This document shows, one piece after another, positions 12,662 through 20,229 of a DNA stretch of 20,229 nucleotides. Each line of letters starts with the position of its first letter. The stretch's first letter is position 1. Source of the stretch: Oscillospiraceae bacterium (GTDB taxonomy: Bacteria > Bacillota > Clostridia > Oscillospirales > Oscillospiraceae); assembly GCA_016293265.1 (NCBI GenBank), contig JAEDEN010000030.1:1-20229 (forward strand), written 5' to 3'. Both the position numbers and the translations under genes were made by a program. Under the pieces are notes generated by a model that saw only the letters and a list, made by a program, of their open reading frames with translations, did no database searches and had not been told where the DNA came from.

Positions 12662-14827
12662 ATGGACCACAAAGAATTCCGGCATTTCCGCCTTTTGCTG
12701 CTTGGCCTGTTCCTTCTGGCTGTCATGGGCCTCTACACCGGCGTTTTATACGACGTACAGGTGACCCACCACGAGGAATACCTGGCCTCTTCCGTCCGCT
12801 CCATCGCCCGGGTGGAAAAGGTGACGGCCTCCCGGGGCATCATCACCGACCGCAACGGCCGGACCCTGGTCTCTAACAGCTCGGCCTACAACCTGACCTT
12901 TGATAAAAGCCTCCTCAAAGCCGGGGAGAATGAAAACGAGGCGATCCTGCGGCTCCTGGAGCTTTGTGAGAGCCGGAACGTGGAGTGGGCGGACAGCCTC
13001 CCCATGTCCAAGACCGCCCCCTACGCCTATCAGTTCCCCGCCGCCACCCAGGCACAGCGCTCCAGCTTCTTGAAATACGTGCTCTCCCTCAAGGACGCCA
13101 AGGCCGCCCTGGGAGATTACCTGCTCCTCCACCCGGAAGCTCTGGGGGAGGCCGCCCCCGCCTTTGATGGGGAGGCCTCCGACAGTGAGCGCCGCACAGC
13201 GCTGCTGGAGGCATTGGATGTGGAGCATTTCACCGCCACGCTCCTGATCTCAGCCGGCCTGGAGGCCGGCCACCTTTTGGACCTTATGCGCAAGAGCCAC
13301 GGCATCGACGAAAGCTGGTCCCAGGGGGATGCCCGGAAGGTGCTGGGGGTCCAGTATGAGCTGGCCCGCCGGAATCTGGGCACCAATACCGCCTACGTTC
13401 TGGCGGAACCCATCGACACGGAGTTTATCTCCATCCTCTCCGACGGCAACTACGCCGGCGCGAAGATCTCCTCCTCCTATCTCCGTCAATATGAAACTCC
13501 CTATGCCGCCCACATCCTGGGCACCGTCAGCCGCTACCAGGCCGATGACAAGGAGGCCCTGGCGGGCAAAGGCTATGACGGCGACGACTGGATCGGCCGC
13601 AGCGGCGTTGAGGCCGCTTTCGAGGACTATCTCCGGGGCACCGACGGCAAACGGGTAGTCTCCACCAACGAAGGCGGCAAGACCACCGGCGTTTACTACT
13701 CCACGGAGCCCCAACCCGGCAGCACCGTGGAGCTGACCATTGACCTTGACCTCCAATCCGCCGTGGAGAACGCCCTGGCCCAGGCTGTCACCTCCATGAA
13801 CGCCAAGGACGGCCGGGATGACCGCGGCGCCGGCGCGGCGGTTATCAAGGTCGGTACCGGCGAGGTGCTGGCCCTGGCCTCCTATCCCACTTTCAACCTT
13901 TCCACCTACCGCCAGGACATCACCCAGCTCAATGCCGACCCGGCCCGGCCCGAGTTCAACCGGGCCACCTACGGCACCTACGCCCCCGGCTCCACCCTCA
14001 AGCCCCTGACCGCCGTGGCCGCCCTGGAGATCCCCAATATCACCACCCTGGCCGAGCAGATCACCGACACCGGCCGCTGGTCCTATCCGGGGGACCCCAA
14101 CAGCGGCGCCAAATGCTGGATCTATCCCGGCAGGCACGGCAAGATCAACGTTGTGGAGGCCATCACCGTCTCGTGCAACTACTTCTTTGCAGAGATGGGC
14201 TACCGCATGGGCATGGATAAGCTGGTGGAATACCTTACCGCCTTCGGCCTGGGCGAACCCACCGGCATTGAGATCGGCGAAAACACGGGCACCCTGCCGG
14301 AAAACAGGGCGGGCGAAAACCAGGCCCCCTGGGCCTCCTTCGGACAGGCCAACCAGCTCTATACGCCTTTGCAGCTTGCAAATTACATCGCCACCCTTGT
14401 CTCCGGCGGAAAGCACTGCGAGGCCCATCTTCTCAAGGCCGTAAAGGCCTACGACAACTCGGAGATCCTTCTTCTGGGAGATACCACTCCCATCAACACT
14501 GTCTCCATCAGCGATTCCACCCTGAAGGCCGTGAAGCAGGGCATGCACAACCTGACCACCACCTCCCTGGCCCGCTACTTCAGCAACTGCGTGGTGGACG
14601 CTGGCGCCAAAACCGGTACCGCCCAGGTGTTCTCCGGCGACAAGAACAACGGCGTGTTCGTCTGCTTTGCTCCCTACGAGGAGCCTGAGATCGCCCTTGC
14701 CATTGTCATCGAAAAGGGCGACTCCGGCAGCGCCCTGGCCTCCACCGCCGTGGAGATTCTGAACGCTTATTTCACTGCCGACGACATCGGCATGACCATT
14801 GTGGGCGAGAATCAGCTTCGCCCCTGA
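12662..14827 (+). CDS. mrdA: Class B penicillin-binding protein 2 (elongasome transpeptidase)
   Basis: Cross-links peptidoglycan during elongation, working with RodA and MreC/MreD on the outer membrane face. The 721-residue protein has an N-terminal membrane anchor (about 9-30), then a pedestal/dimerisation region starting SRGIITDRNGRTLVSN (about 57-72). The C-terminal transpeptidase domain carries the three active-site motifs: S444-T-L-K447, S504-C-N506 and K650-T-G652. The ATG follows AAAGGAGG. It closes the maf-mreC-mreD-mrdA run. Class B membership is clear; assignment to PBP2 rather than a division or sporulation homologue (PBP3, SpoVD) rests on the mreCD context and the lack of a PASTA domain. 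Confidence 0.92.
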   Translation: MDHKEFRHFRLLLLGLFLLAVMGLYTGVLYDVQVTHHEEYLASSVRSIARVEKVTASRGIITDRNGRTLVSNSSAYNLTFDKSLLKAGENENEAILRLLELCESRNVEWADSLPMSKTAPYAYQFPAATQAQRSSFLKYVLSLKDAKAALGDYLLLHPEALGEAAPAFDGEASDSERRTALLEALDVEHFTATLLISAGLEAGHLLDLMRKSHGIDESWSQGDARKVLGVQYELARRNLGTNTAYVLAEPIDTEFISILSDGNYAGAKISSSYLRQYETPYAAHILGTVSRYQADDKEALAGKGYDGDDWIGRSGVEAAFEDYLRGTDGKRVVSTNEGGKTTGVYYSTEPQPGSTVELTIDLDLQSAVENALAQAVTSMNAKDGRDDRGAGAAVIKVGTGEVLALASYPTFNLSTYRQDITQLNADPARPEFNRATYGTYAPGSTLKPLTAVAALEIPNITTLAEQITDTGRWSYPGDPNSGAKCWIYPGRHGKINVVEAITVSCNYFFAEMGYRMGMDKLVEYLTAFGLGEPTGIEIGENTGTLPENRAGENQAPWASFGQANQLYTPLQLANYIATLVSGGKHCEAHLLKAVKAYDNSEILLLGDTTPINTVSISDSTLKAVKQGMHNLTTTSLARYFSNCVVDAGAKTGTAQVFSGDKNNGVFVCFAPYEEPEIALAIVIEKGDSGSALASTAVEILNAYFTADDIGMTIVGENQLRP

Positions 14828-14890
14828 TCGCTCCCGGCTTCCCCGGGGGAGAGACCCCTATTTTCCATTCACCAAAAAGGAGTTTTGACC

Positions 14891-16762
14891 ATGAGCGAGC
14901 CCTTTGTTTTTGATTCCCGGTGCACCTACTGCAAGGAGCCCTTCGGCGCCGTTCCCTGCGGCACCCTTATTTCCTTCCGCTGCCGGCCCCTATCTTCCGA
15001 GGGGTTCGTACGCTGCACGCTGGTGATGCGCCACGAGTTTGCCCAGCACACTCAGGAGGTGGAGATGCCCTCCACCGGCATCGAGGGCGAACGCACCTGC
15101 TTTGCCGTGGAAACGGCCGCTCCCGCCGAAGGGGAGCTGGTCTGGTATTCCTTCCGTTTCCAGCGCTCCGACGGCACCTTTGTATGCCTTGACAAAAACG
15201 GCTATTGCCAGGAGGTGGCCGCCCCCTGGCAGCAGACGGTGTATCAGAAAAGCAATTATCCCGCCTGGTTCGGCAAGGGCGCGACTTACCAGATATTCCC
15301 AGACCGTTTCTTCGCCTCGGGCAAGGCGGACCCCACCGGAATGATCGGCAACCGCTGGATGCACGAGAATTGGAACGATACTCCCTCCTGGGCCCCGGAG
15401 GCCGATGGCGAGGTACGCTGCCGGGACTTCTTCGGCGGCAATCTCCCGGGCATCACGGGAAAACTGGACTATCTCAAGAGCCTGGGAGTCTCCACCCTGT
15501 ATCTGTGCCCCATTTTTGAATCCGCCTCCAACCACCGCTACAATACCGGCGATTACAGCAAGATCGACCCCATGCTGGGCACCGAGGAGGATTTCCGCAC
15601 TCTCTGCCGCGAGGCCCAGCAGCGGGACATCCACATCGTCCTGGACGGCGTGTTCAACCACATCGGCTCCCAGAGCCTCTATTTTAACGCCGACGGCTTC
15701 TATCCCACCCTGGGCGCGGCCCAAAGCAAGGAAAGCCCCTATTACGACTGGTTCCATTTCACCTCCTGGCCCGATGCTTACGATGCCTGGTGGGGCTTTA
15801 AGACCCTGCCCGCCGTACAGGAGACGAATAAGGATTATGTAAACTTCATTATTGAGGACGAAAACTCCATCGTCCGGCGCTGGCTCCGTGCCGGTGCCTC
15901 CGGCTGGCGATTGGACGTGGCGGACGAGCTGCCTGACGGCTTTATCGAAAAGATCCGTGCCGCCATGGAGGAGACAAAGCCCGACAGCCTCCTCATCGGC
16001 GAGGTATGGGAGGACGGCACCACCAAGATCGCCTATGACCAGCGCCGCAGGTATCTTCTGGGCCGGGAGACCCACGGCCTGATGAACTATCCCCTGCGGA
16101 CGGCCCTGTTGGACTACCTTCAGGGCGGAGATGCCGACCAGTTCCGGGAGGCTGTGGAAACCCTGCGCGAAAATTATCCCAGAGACGCCTTCTACTCCTC
16201 CATGAACCTCCTGGGCACCCACGATACTCCCCGGGTCCTGACTATGCTGGGTGCGGATGAGCTGCCCAGGGAAAAAGCGGACCGGGCAGAATTCCGTCTC
16301 ACCCCCCGCCAGCGCACCAAGGCCATAGCCCGGCTGCGCTGCGCCATGGCCATTCTCTACTCCCTCCCTGGCTCTCCCATGATCTATTACGGCGATGAGG
16401 CGGGTATGGAGGGCTGCGAAGACCCCTTCAACCGCCGCTGCTATCCCTGGGGCAGCGAAGACCACCGGCTGCTGGGCTTTTTCCGCCGCCTGGGAGAGCT
16501 TCGTACCACGGAGGATTGCCTTCAGGAGGGAGAGCTCCACTGGCTCTTCACCTCCGGCGCTCTGTTGGCTTACGCCCGTGAGAAGGAGGGCCGCCGCGTG
16601 GTGACCGCTGTGAACAGCGATGCACACCGCCACACGCTGACCCTGCCCTGGCAGGGTAAAACGGCCAAGGACCTGATCTCCGGGAAAACCTTCCCCGTAA
16701 AGGACGGCATGGCCGCCCTCACCCTTGAAAGCCGGGGAGCTCTTCTGCTGGCCGATTTATAA
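14891..16762 (+). CDS. GH13 alpha-glucan hydrolase, neopullulanase/cyclomaltodextrinase-like
   Basis: A 623-residue glycoside hydrolase family 13 enzyme for alpha-1,4/1,6-glucans or maltodextrins. An N-terminal beta-sandwich (about 1-115, CBM34-like) precedes the TIM barrel. Conserved regions: I, DGVFNH with D252 and H257; II, GWRLDVADE with the nucleophile D342; III, GEVWED with the acid/base E371; IV, GTHDTPR with D445. A small C-terminal beta domain follows (about 545-623). There is no signal peptide, so it should work in the cytoplasm on imported or stored glucan. The ATG is preceded by AAAAGGAG. It lies 63 bases after mrdA and has its own terminator. Exact specificity (neopullulanase, maltogenic amylase, cyclomaltodextrinase) cannot be fixed by eye. 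Confidence 0.9.
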   Translation: MSEPFVFDSRCTYCKEPFGAVPCGTLISFRCRPLSSEGFVRCTLVMRHEFAQHTQEVEMPSTGIEGERTCFAVETAAPAEGELVWYSFRFQRSDGTFVCLDKNGYCQEVAAPWQQTVYQKSNYPAWFGKGATYQIFPDRFFASGKADPTGMIGNRWMHENWNDTPSWAPEADGEVRCRDFFGGNLPGITGKLDYLKSLGVSTLYLCPIFESASNHRYNTGDYSKIDPMLGTEEDFRTLCREAQQRDIHIVLDGVFNHIGSQSLYFNADGFYPTLGAAQSKESPYYDWFHFTSWPDAYDAWWGFKTLPAVQETNKDYVNFIIEDENSIVRRWLRAGASGWRLDVADELPDGFIEKIRAAMEETKPDSLLIGEVWEDGTTKIAYDQRRRYLLGRETHGLMNYPLRTALLDYLQGGDADQFREAVETLRENYPRDAFYSSMNLLGTHDTPRVLTMLGADELPREKADRAEFRLTPRQRTKAIARLRCAMAILYSLPGSPMIYYGDEAGMEGCEDPFNRRCYPWGSEDHRLLGFFRRLGELRTTEDCLQEGELHWLFTSGALLAYAREKEGRRVVTAVNSDAHRHTLTLPWQGKTAKDLISGKTFPVKDGMAALTLESRGALLLADL

Positions 16763-16776
16763 TCACGCAAACTCTG

Positions 16777-16805
16777 AAAGGGACGCCACAGGGCGTCCCT
16801 TTTTC
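16777..16805 (+). terminator. Intrinsic terminator after the GH13 gene
   Basis: The stem AGGGACGCC (16779-16787) pairs with GGCGTCCCT (16792-16800), extended by AA/TT, with loop ACAG, followed by TTTTTC. It begins 14 bases after the stop and separates the GH13 gene from the par locus. Confidence 0.92.
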
Positions 16806-16830
16806 TGTCTTTTGCCGGGGAAAGGCGGTA

Positions 16831-16846
16831 TGTTTCACGTGAAACA
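16831..16846. promoter_or_regulatory. parS: parS centromere site 1
   Basis: TGTTTCACGTGAAACA, a perfect 16-bp palindrome identical to the Bacillus consensus parS. ParB loads here as a CTP-dependent clamp and spreads. It lies 73 bases upstream of the parA -35 and 166 bases before the parA start, so ParB spreading could also affect parAB transcription. Confidence 0.97.
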
Positions 16847-16918
16847 TCCTCTCCCGGACCTTGTTTTGCCTGGAAGGGCACCAGCCCCTTATTTTCTTTG
16901 CTTTTTCGCGTTTTGACC

Positions 16919-16947
16919 TTGAAACGGCTCATGGACCTTGTTATAAT
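16919..16947 (+). promoter_or_regulatory. Sigma-A promoter of the parAB operon
   Basis: TTGAAA (16919-16924), a 17-base spacer, TATAAT (16942-16947): a one-mismatch -35 and perfect -10. Transcription would start near 16954, about 43 bases before the GTG of parA. This also rules out the longer in-frame reading of parA from 16898. Confidence 0.87.
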
Positions 16948-16996
16948 GGATGCGTGTCTGAATTCTACCCTTTTGAACAAGAAAGTAGGTACATTT

Positions 16997-17749
16997 GTGG
17001 CAAAAACCATTGCAATCGTCAATCAAAAAGGCGGCGTTGGCAAAAGCACCACCTGCGTGAATCTGGCCGCCGCCCTGGCCGAGACGGGCAAGCGGGTGCT
17101 GCTGTGCGACTTTGATCCCCAGGCCAACGCCACCAGCGGCATGGGCGTGGATAAGACCCTCTCCAAAGGCATTTATGAGGTACTGGTTTCGGAGGTCCCC
17201 ACCGTCTCTGCCATCGTCTCCACGAAATACGGTGACGTTCTCCCCTCCAACAAAGCCCTGGCCGGTGCAGGCATTGAGCTCATCGGCTTTGAGCGCCGGG
17301 AATTCCTCCTGCGGGACGCCCTGGCTCAGGTGAAGGACCGCTATGACTATATCTTCATCGACTGTCCCCCCTCCCTGGAACTGCTGACGCTGAACGCCCT
17401 TTGCGCAGCTGACAGTCTTCTTGTTCCCGTCCAGGGGGAATACTACGCCCTGGAAGGCCTTTCCGACCTGATGAACACCGTGCGCATCGTCCGCCGGAGT
17501 CTGAATCCCGGCCTGGAGCTGGAAGGCGTACTTTTGACCATGTTCGACGGGCGGACCAATCTTGCCCTGCAGGTGGCGGAAGAAGTAAAGCACTACTTCC
17601 CCGGCAAGGTCTACGCCACCGTCATTCCCCGCAACGTCCGGCTTTCCGAGGCCCCCAGCCACGGCAAGCCCATCACCGCCTACGACCGCGCCTGCCGCGG
17701 TGCCGAGGCCTACACTGCCCTGGCTGCGGAATTCTTGAAAAAACAGTAA
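16997..17749 (+). CDS. parA: Chromosome partitioning ATPase ParA (Soj)
   Basis: Deviant-Walker ATPase that binds the nucleoid as an ATP dimer and is released by ParB, driving origin segregation; in Bacillus, Soj also regulates DnaA. The 250-residue protein has KGGVGKST (11-18, with both the signature and the P-loop Lys), the Walker A' DFDPQAN (38-44) and Walker B YIFIDCPPSL (118-127). It lacks the N-terminal DNA-binding domain of large plasmid ParAs, so it is the chromosomal Soj type. The start is GTG at 16997, six bases after AAAGTAGGT, a one-mismatch ribosome binding site; upstream ATGs fall in or before the promoter. parB follows after 16 bases. Confidence 0.96.
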   Translation: MAKTIAIVNQKGGVGKSTTCVNLAAALAETGKRVLLCDFDPQANATSGMGVDKTLSKGIYEVLVSEVPTVSAIVSTKYGDVLPSNKALAGAGIELIGFERREFLLRDALAQVKDRYDYIFIDCPPSLELLTLNALCAADSLLVPVQGEYYALEGLSDLMNTVRIVRRSLNPGLELEGVLLTMFDGRTNLALQVAEEVKHYFPGKVYATVIPRNVRLSEAPSHGKPITAYDRACRGAEAYTALAAEFLKKQ

Positions 17750-17765
17750 GGAGGAGTGTCTGTCT

Positions 17766-18647
17766 ATGGCATCCAAAAAACCCTCCGGCCTGGGAAAGGG
17801 CCTGGGCGCCCTTCTGGGCGACGACGTGATGAAGTCTGAAGGCTCCCTCTATCTTCCCATTTCCCAGGTGGAAAGCCATTCCGGCCAGCCCCGGAAATAC
17901 TTCGATGAGGAAGCCCTGGCCGAATTGGCCGACTCCATCCGGGAACACGGCATCATTCAGCCCTTGACGGTGCGGAAGCTGTCCTCCGGCTATTACCAGA
18001 TCATCGCTGGCGAGCGCCGCTGGCGGGCCGCACGGCTGGCGGGCCTGAGCGAGGTCCCCGCCATTGTCATCGAGGCCGACGACCGCAAGGCCGCTGAGCT
18101 TGCCATGATTGAGAACCTGCAGCGGGAGGACCTGAATCCCATGGAAGAGGCCGCCGGTTTTCAGTCATTGATCGAGAATTACCACATGACCCAGGAGGAA
18201 GCGGCCCAGCGGGTGGGTAAATCCCGCAGTGCCGTGGCCAACTCCCTGCGGTTGCTGGGCCTGACGCCCTCCGTCCGCGCCATGGTGGAGGACGGCCGCC
18301 TGTCTGCCGGCCACGCCAGGACGCTTCTGCCCCTCTCCCCCGCTTTGATGGAGCGAACGGCAGAAACCGTTGTAAACAGCGGCCTCTCCGTCCGTCAGAC
18401 GGAGGCCCTTGTTAAAAAGCTGCAAACCGAAAAGAAGGAAAAAGCCGAAAAGGACCCCAATGCGGTGGATTACACCCTGGAAGCCCAGAAGGAGTTGTCC
18501 TCCCACCTGGGCCGCGGCGTCAAGATTGTCACCAGCCGGAAAAAAGGCCGTGTAGAGCTGGAATACTACGGTTTGGATGACCTGAACGACCTTCTGGAGG
18601 CCCTGGCCCTCATCCGCATCTCTAAAAACAGAAAGGATACCCCATGA
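17766..18647 (+). CDS. parB: Chromosome partitioning protein ParB (Spo0J)
   Basis: CTP-dependent DNA clamp that loads at parS, spreads, recruits SMC-ScpAB and stimulates ParA. The 293-residue protein starts with the ParA-activating segment GLGKGLGALLG (8-18). It has the CTP-binding GERRWRA (82-88) and the ENLQREDL loop (116-123), a helix-turn-helix (about 142-165) and a C-terminal dimerisation domain (about 235-285) after a charged linker (219-230). AAGGAGG stands upstream of the ATG. The stop overlaps the next ORF by four bases (ATGA). Perfect parS sites lie on both sides of the operon. Confidence 0.97.
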   Translation: MASKKPSGLGKGLGALLGDDVMKSEGSLYLPISQVESHSGQPRKYFDEEALAELADSIREHGIIQPLTVRKLSSGYYQIIAGERRWRAARLAGLSEVPAIVIEADDRKAAELAMIENLQREDLNPMEEAAGFQSLIENYHMTQEEAAQRVGKSRSAVANSLRLLGLTPSVRAMVEDGRLSAGHARTLLPLSPALMERTAETVVNSGLSVRQTEALVKKLQTEKKEKAEKDPNAVDYTLEAQKELSSHLGRGVKIVTSRKKGRVELEYYGLDDLNDLLEALALIRISKNRKDTP

Positions 18648-19213
18648 AACTGGAAAAACGCGCCGCCGGAGGCGATAATATTCCTGAGGAAGCCCCCCAG
18701 ACTCCGGAACCGAAAAAGGGCGGGAAGCCCGTCATCGTGTATATCATGGTGATGTTTATCGCGGCATTTTTATTAATGGCCCTGTCACTGATGATGCACC
18801 AACGCACCACCAGCGAGGGCATCGGCGAGCTGCAGCACTCCTTCAGCGCCATGCAGGATATGCAGACCCACCAGGAAAAGATCATCGAGCTGCAGGATGA
18901 GCTGAGCCTTTCCAAGGACACCATTATCCAACTGGAAAACGAACTGCAGACCCAGGAGGGCGAGGCCAAAGCCGCTGCAGAGCTGCTGGAAGACAAAAAT
19001 GATGCCCTGCTGAACCTCTACTGCCTGCAAAACGCCTATCTGAACGAAAATTACGACCTGTGCCGCATCACCATTCAGAACATGGAGACCCTGGGCCTTG
19101 CGGCGCAGCTTCCCACCACACGGGAATACAGCCTTCCCTCCCCCCAGGAGACCTATGAAACCATCAAGGCTGATGTGGAAGCCAAGCTGGCGGAAAACGC
19201 TCCGGCCGCTTAA
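18644..19213 (+). CDS. Single-pass membrane coiled-coil protein of unknown function
   Basis: I do not recognise a named family. The 189-residue product has a charged, proline-containing cytoplasmic-like N-terminus (1-29), one strong membrane helix (about 30-52, PVIVYIMVMFIAAFLLMAL onward), and a long heptad-like coiled coil (about 56-118, rich in Gln/Glu/Leu). A C-terminal helical part holds two cysteines (127, 140) in LYCLQNAYLNENYDLC, with an Ala-rich end. Positive charge before the helix (KKGGK) predicts the N-terminus inside and the coiled coil outside. Its ATG overlaps the parB stop (ATGA), so it is translationally coupled to parB, and a parS site follows two bases after its stop. The place between parB and serS is, to my knowledge, held in many clostridia by DUF4446-type membrane coiled-coil proteins; this may be a divergent equivalent. 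Confidence 0.85.
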   Translation: MKLEKRAAGGDNIPEEAPQTPEPKKGGKPVIVYIMVMFIAAFLLMALSLMMHQRTTSEGIGELQHSFSAMQDMQTHQEKIIELQDELSLSKDTIIQLENELQTQEGEAKAAAELLEDKNDALLNLYCLQNAYLNENYDLCRITIQNMETLGLAAQLPTTREYSLPSPQETYETIKADVEAKLAENAPAA

Positions 19214-19214
19214 C

Positions 19215-19230
19215 TGTTTCACGTGAAACA
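19215..19230. promoter_or_regulatory. parS: parS centromere site 2
   Basis: TGTTTCACGTGAAACA, identical to site 1, two bases after the stop of the membrane coiled-coil gene and 77 bases before the serS start. The two sites are 2384 bases apart and bracket parA, parB and the coupled gene. Confidence 0.97.
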
Positions 19231-19307
19231 GCACCCACCCTTAGAGATAGATTTCCCAAAAACCGCAAGAATTCCATATACTGATTTATATATGAAGGAG
19301 AACAACC

Positions 19308-20229
19308 ATGCTTGACATTCGTTTTGTCCGGGAGAACCCCGAAGCTGTAAAGGAAAACATCAAAAAGAAATTCCAGGACGCCAAGCTCCCCCTGGTGGAT
19401 GAGGTCATCGACCTGGACACCAAGCGCCGCGCCGCCATCGTGGAGGCCGACAACCTCCGCTCTGAACGCAACAAGCTGTCCAAGCAGGTGGGCATGCTGA
19501 TGGGCCAGGCCAAAAAGGATCCCTCCAAGCTGGCAGAGGCCGAGGAGGTGAAGGCCAAGGTGAAGGCCGATGCCGACCGTCTGGCGGAGCTGGAGGTGCT
19601 GGAAAAGCAGCTGGATGAGGAAGTGCGCAAGCGCATGATGCTGATCCCCAACATCATCGACGAATCCGTGCCCATCGGCCCCGACGACTCTGCCAACGTG
19701 GAGGTGGAGCGCTTCGGCGAGGCTGTGGTGCCTGACTTCCCCATTCCCTATCACACCGAGATCATGGAAAGCTTTGACGGCGTGGACATGGACGCCGCAG
19801 GCCGCGTCTCCGGCAACGGCTTCTACTATCTTCTGGGCGATATCGCCCGTCTCCACGAGGCTGTTCTGGCCTATGGCCGCGATTTCATGATCGGCAAGGG
19901 CTTTACCTACGCCATTCCTCCCTTCATGATCCATGGCAACGTGGTGGAGGGCGTCATGAGCCAGAACGACATGGACGCCATGATGTACAAGATTGAGGGC
20001 GAGGACCTTTACCTCATCGGCACCTCCGAACACTCCATGATCGGCCGCTACATCGACCAGATCATCCCCAGCGAAAAGCTGCCCCAGACCCTCACCTCCT
20101 ACTCTCCCTGCTTCCGCAAGGAAAAAGGCGCTCACGGCATTGAGGAGCGGGGTGTGTACCGCATCCACCAGTTTGAAAAGCAGGAGATGATCGTGGTCTG
20201 CAAGCCTGAGGACTCCAAGGCCTGGTACG
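19308..20229 (+). CDS. serS: Seryl-tRNA synthetase (3' partial)
   Basis: Charges tRNA-Ser (and tRNA-Sec) with serine. The first 307 residues are in the window; the frame is open at the edge. MLDIRFVRENPEAVKENI is the family start. A long antiparallel coiled-coil arm that binds the tRNA variable arm covers about 30-110. The class II catalytic core follows, with the serine-binding TSE (239-241) and motif 2 starting FRKE (269-272) and continuing RIHQFEKQE. The ATG follows AAGGAG at seven bases' spacing. A possible -10, TATACT, lies at 19277-19282 without a clear -35. The upstream gap of 94 bases contains parS site 2 and is too short for a T-box leader, so no T-box control is visible here. Confidence 0.96.
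   Translation, partial: MLDIRFVRENPEAVKENIKKKFQDAKLPLVDEVIDLDTKRRAAIVEADNLRSERNKLSKQVGMLMGQAKKDPSKLAEAEEVKAKVKADADRLAELEVLEKQLDEEVRKRMMLIPNIIDESVPIGPDDSANVEVERFGEAVVPDFPIPYHTEIMESFDGVDMDAAGRVSGNGFYYLLGDIARLHEAVLAYGRDFMIGKGFTYAIPPFMIHGNVVEGVMSQNDMDAMMYKIEGEDLYLIGTSEHSMIGRYIDQIIPSEKLPQTLTSYSPCFRKEKGAHGIEERGVYRIHQFEKQEMIVVCKPEDSKAWY

Noticed and set aside
13250..14548. 432-residue minus-strand open frame opposite mrdA
   Set aside because: Gly/Val/Ala low-complexity shadow of the PBP2 reading frame.
14828..14880. Imperfect CTCCCGG/CCCGGGGGAG hairpin after mrdA as a terminator
   Set aside because: Weak, imperfect stem with no good T-run; transcription may continue into the GH13 gene.
14990..16633. 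547-residue minus-strand open frame opposite the GH13 gene
   Set aside because: Shadow frame; the + strand carries all GH13 catalytic motifs.
19164..20168. 334-residue minus-strand open frame opposite serS
   Set aside because: His/Leu/Val-rich antisense shadow that also crosses parS site 2.

Overview
The window reads as ori-proximal chromosome of a GC-rich, anaerobic, low-oxygen-tolerant Firmicute of the Clostridia (Oscillospiraceae-like: Flavonifractor, Lawsonibacter, Oscillibacter or a relative). The reasons are the strong AGGAGG ribosome binding sites, the flavodiiron/superoxide reductase/rubredoxin oxygen-defence set, a BirA-type biotin operator, a VanW/YoaR-type wall protein, and a ParABS locus followed by serS. 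The genus is inference. No plasmid, phage, IS, CRISPR, rRNA or tRNA signature was seen.

Layout. (1) 1-1699, + strand: the 3' part of a flavodiiron protein with a fused rubredoxin domain, then desulfoferrodoxin and a free rubredoxin, closed by a perfect 17-bp terminator hairpin. (2) 4257-1954, - strand: bioY-bioB-bioD, driven by a near-consensus promoter whose -35 lies inside a BirA operator. (3) 4258-4586: a non-coding gap with two intrinsic terminators and what looks like the last codons of a lost + strand gene. (4) 7336-4587, - strand: a ParB/Noc-like CTPase gene, then a membrane-anchored VanW-family protein whose upstream region carries an exact match to the WalR box. (5) 7478-14827, + strand: zapA, a U32-family Fe-S protein, dut, maf, mreC, mreD and a class B PBP2, a cell division and elongation cluster without mreB, radC or minCD. 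(6) 14891-16762: a cytoplasmic GH13 glucan-active enzyme with its own terminator. (7) 16831-19230: parS, parA, parB, an unnamed single-pass membrane coiled-coil gene, parS. (8) 19308 to the end: the 5' part of serS.

The genes from 4587 to 19230 largely concern where and how the cell builds wall and moves its chromosome: ZapA at the Z-ring, MreC/MreD/PBP2 in the elongasome, a VanW protein in the envelope, a Noc-like ParB paralogue, and ParABS with two perfect 16-bp parS sites bracketing the operon. The least understood item is the membrane coiled-coil protein translationally coupled to parB. The best new regulatory inferences are the WalR box ahead of the VanW gene and the BirA operator over the bioY promoter. 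All functional names rest on motif recognition by eye, not on database searches.
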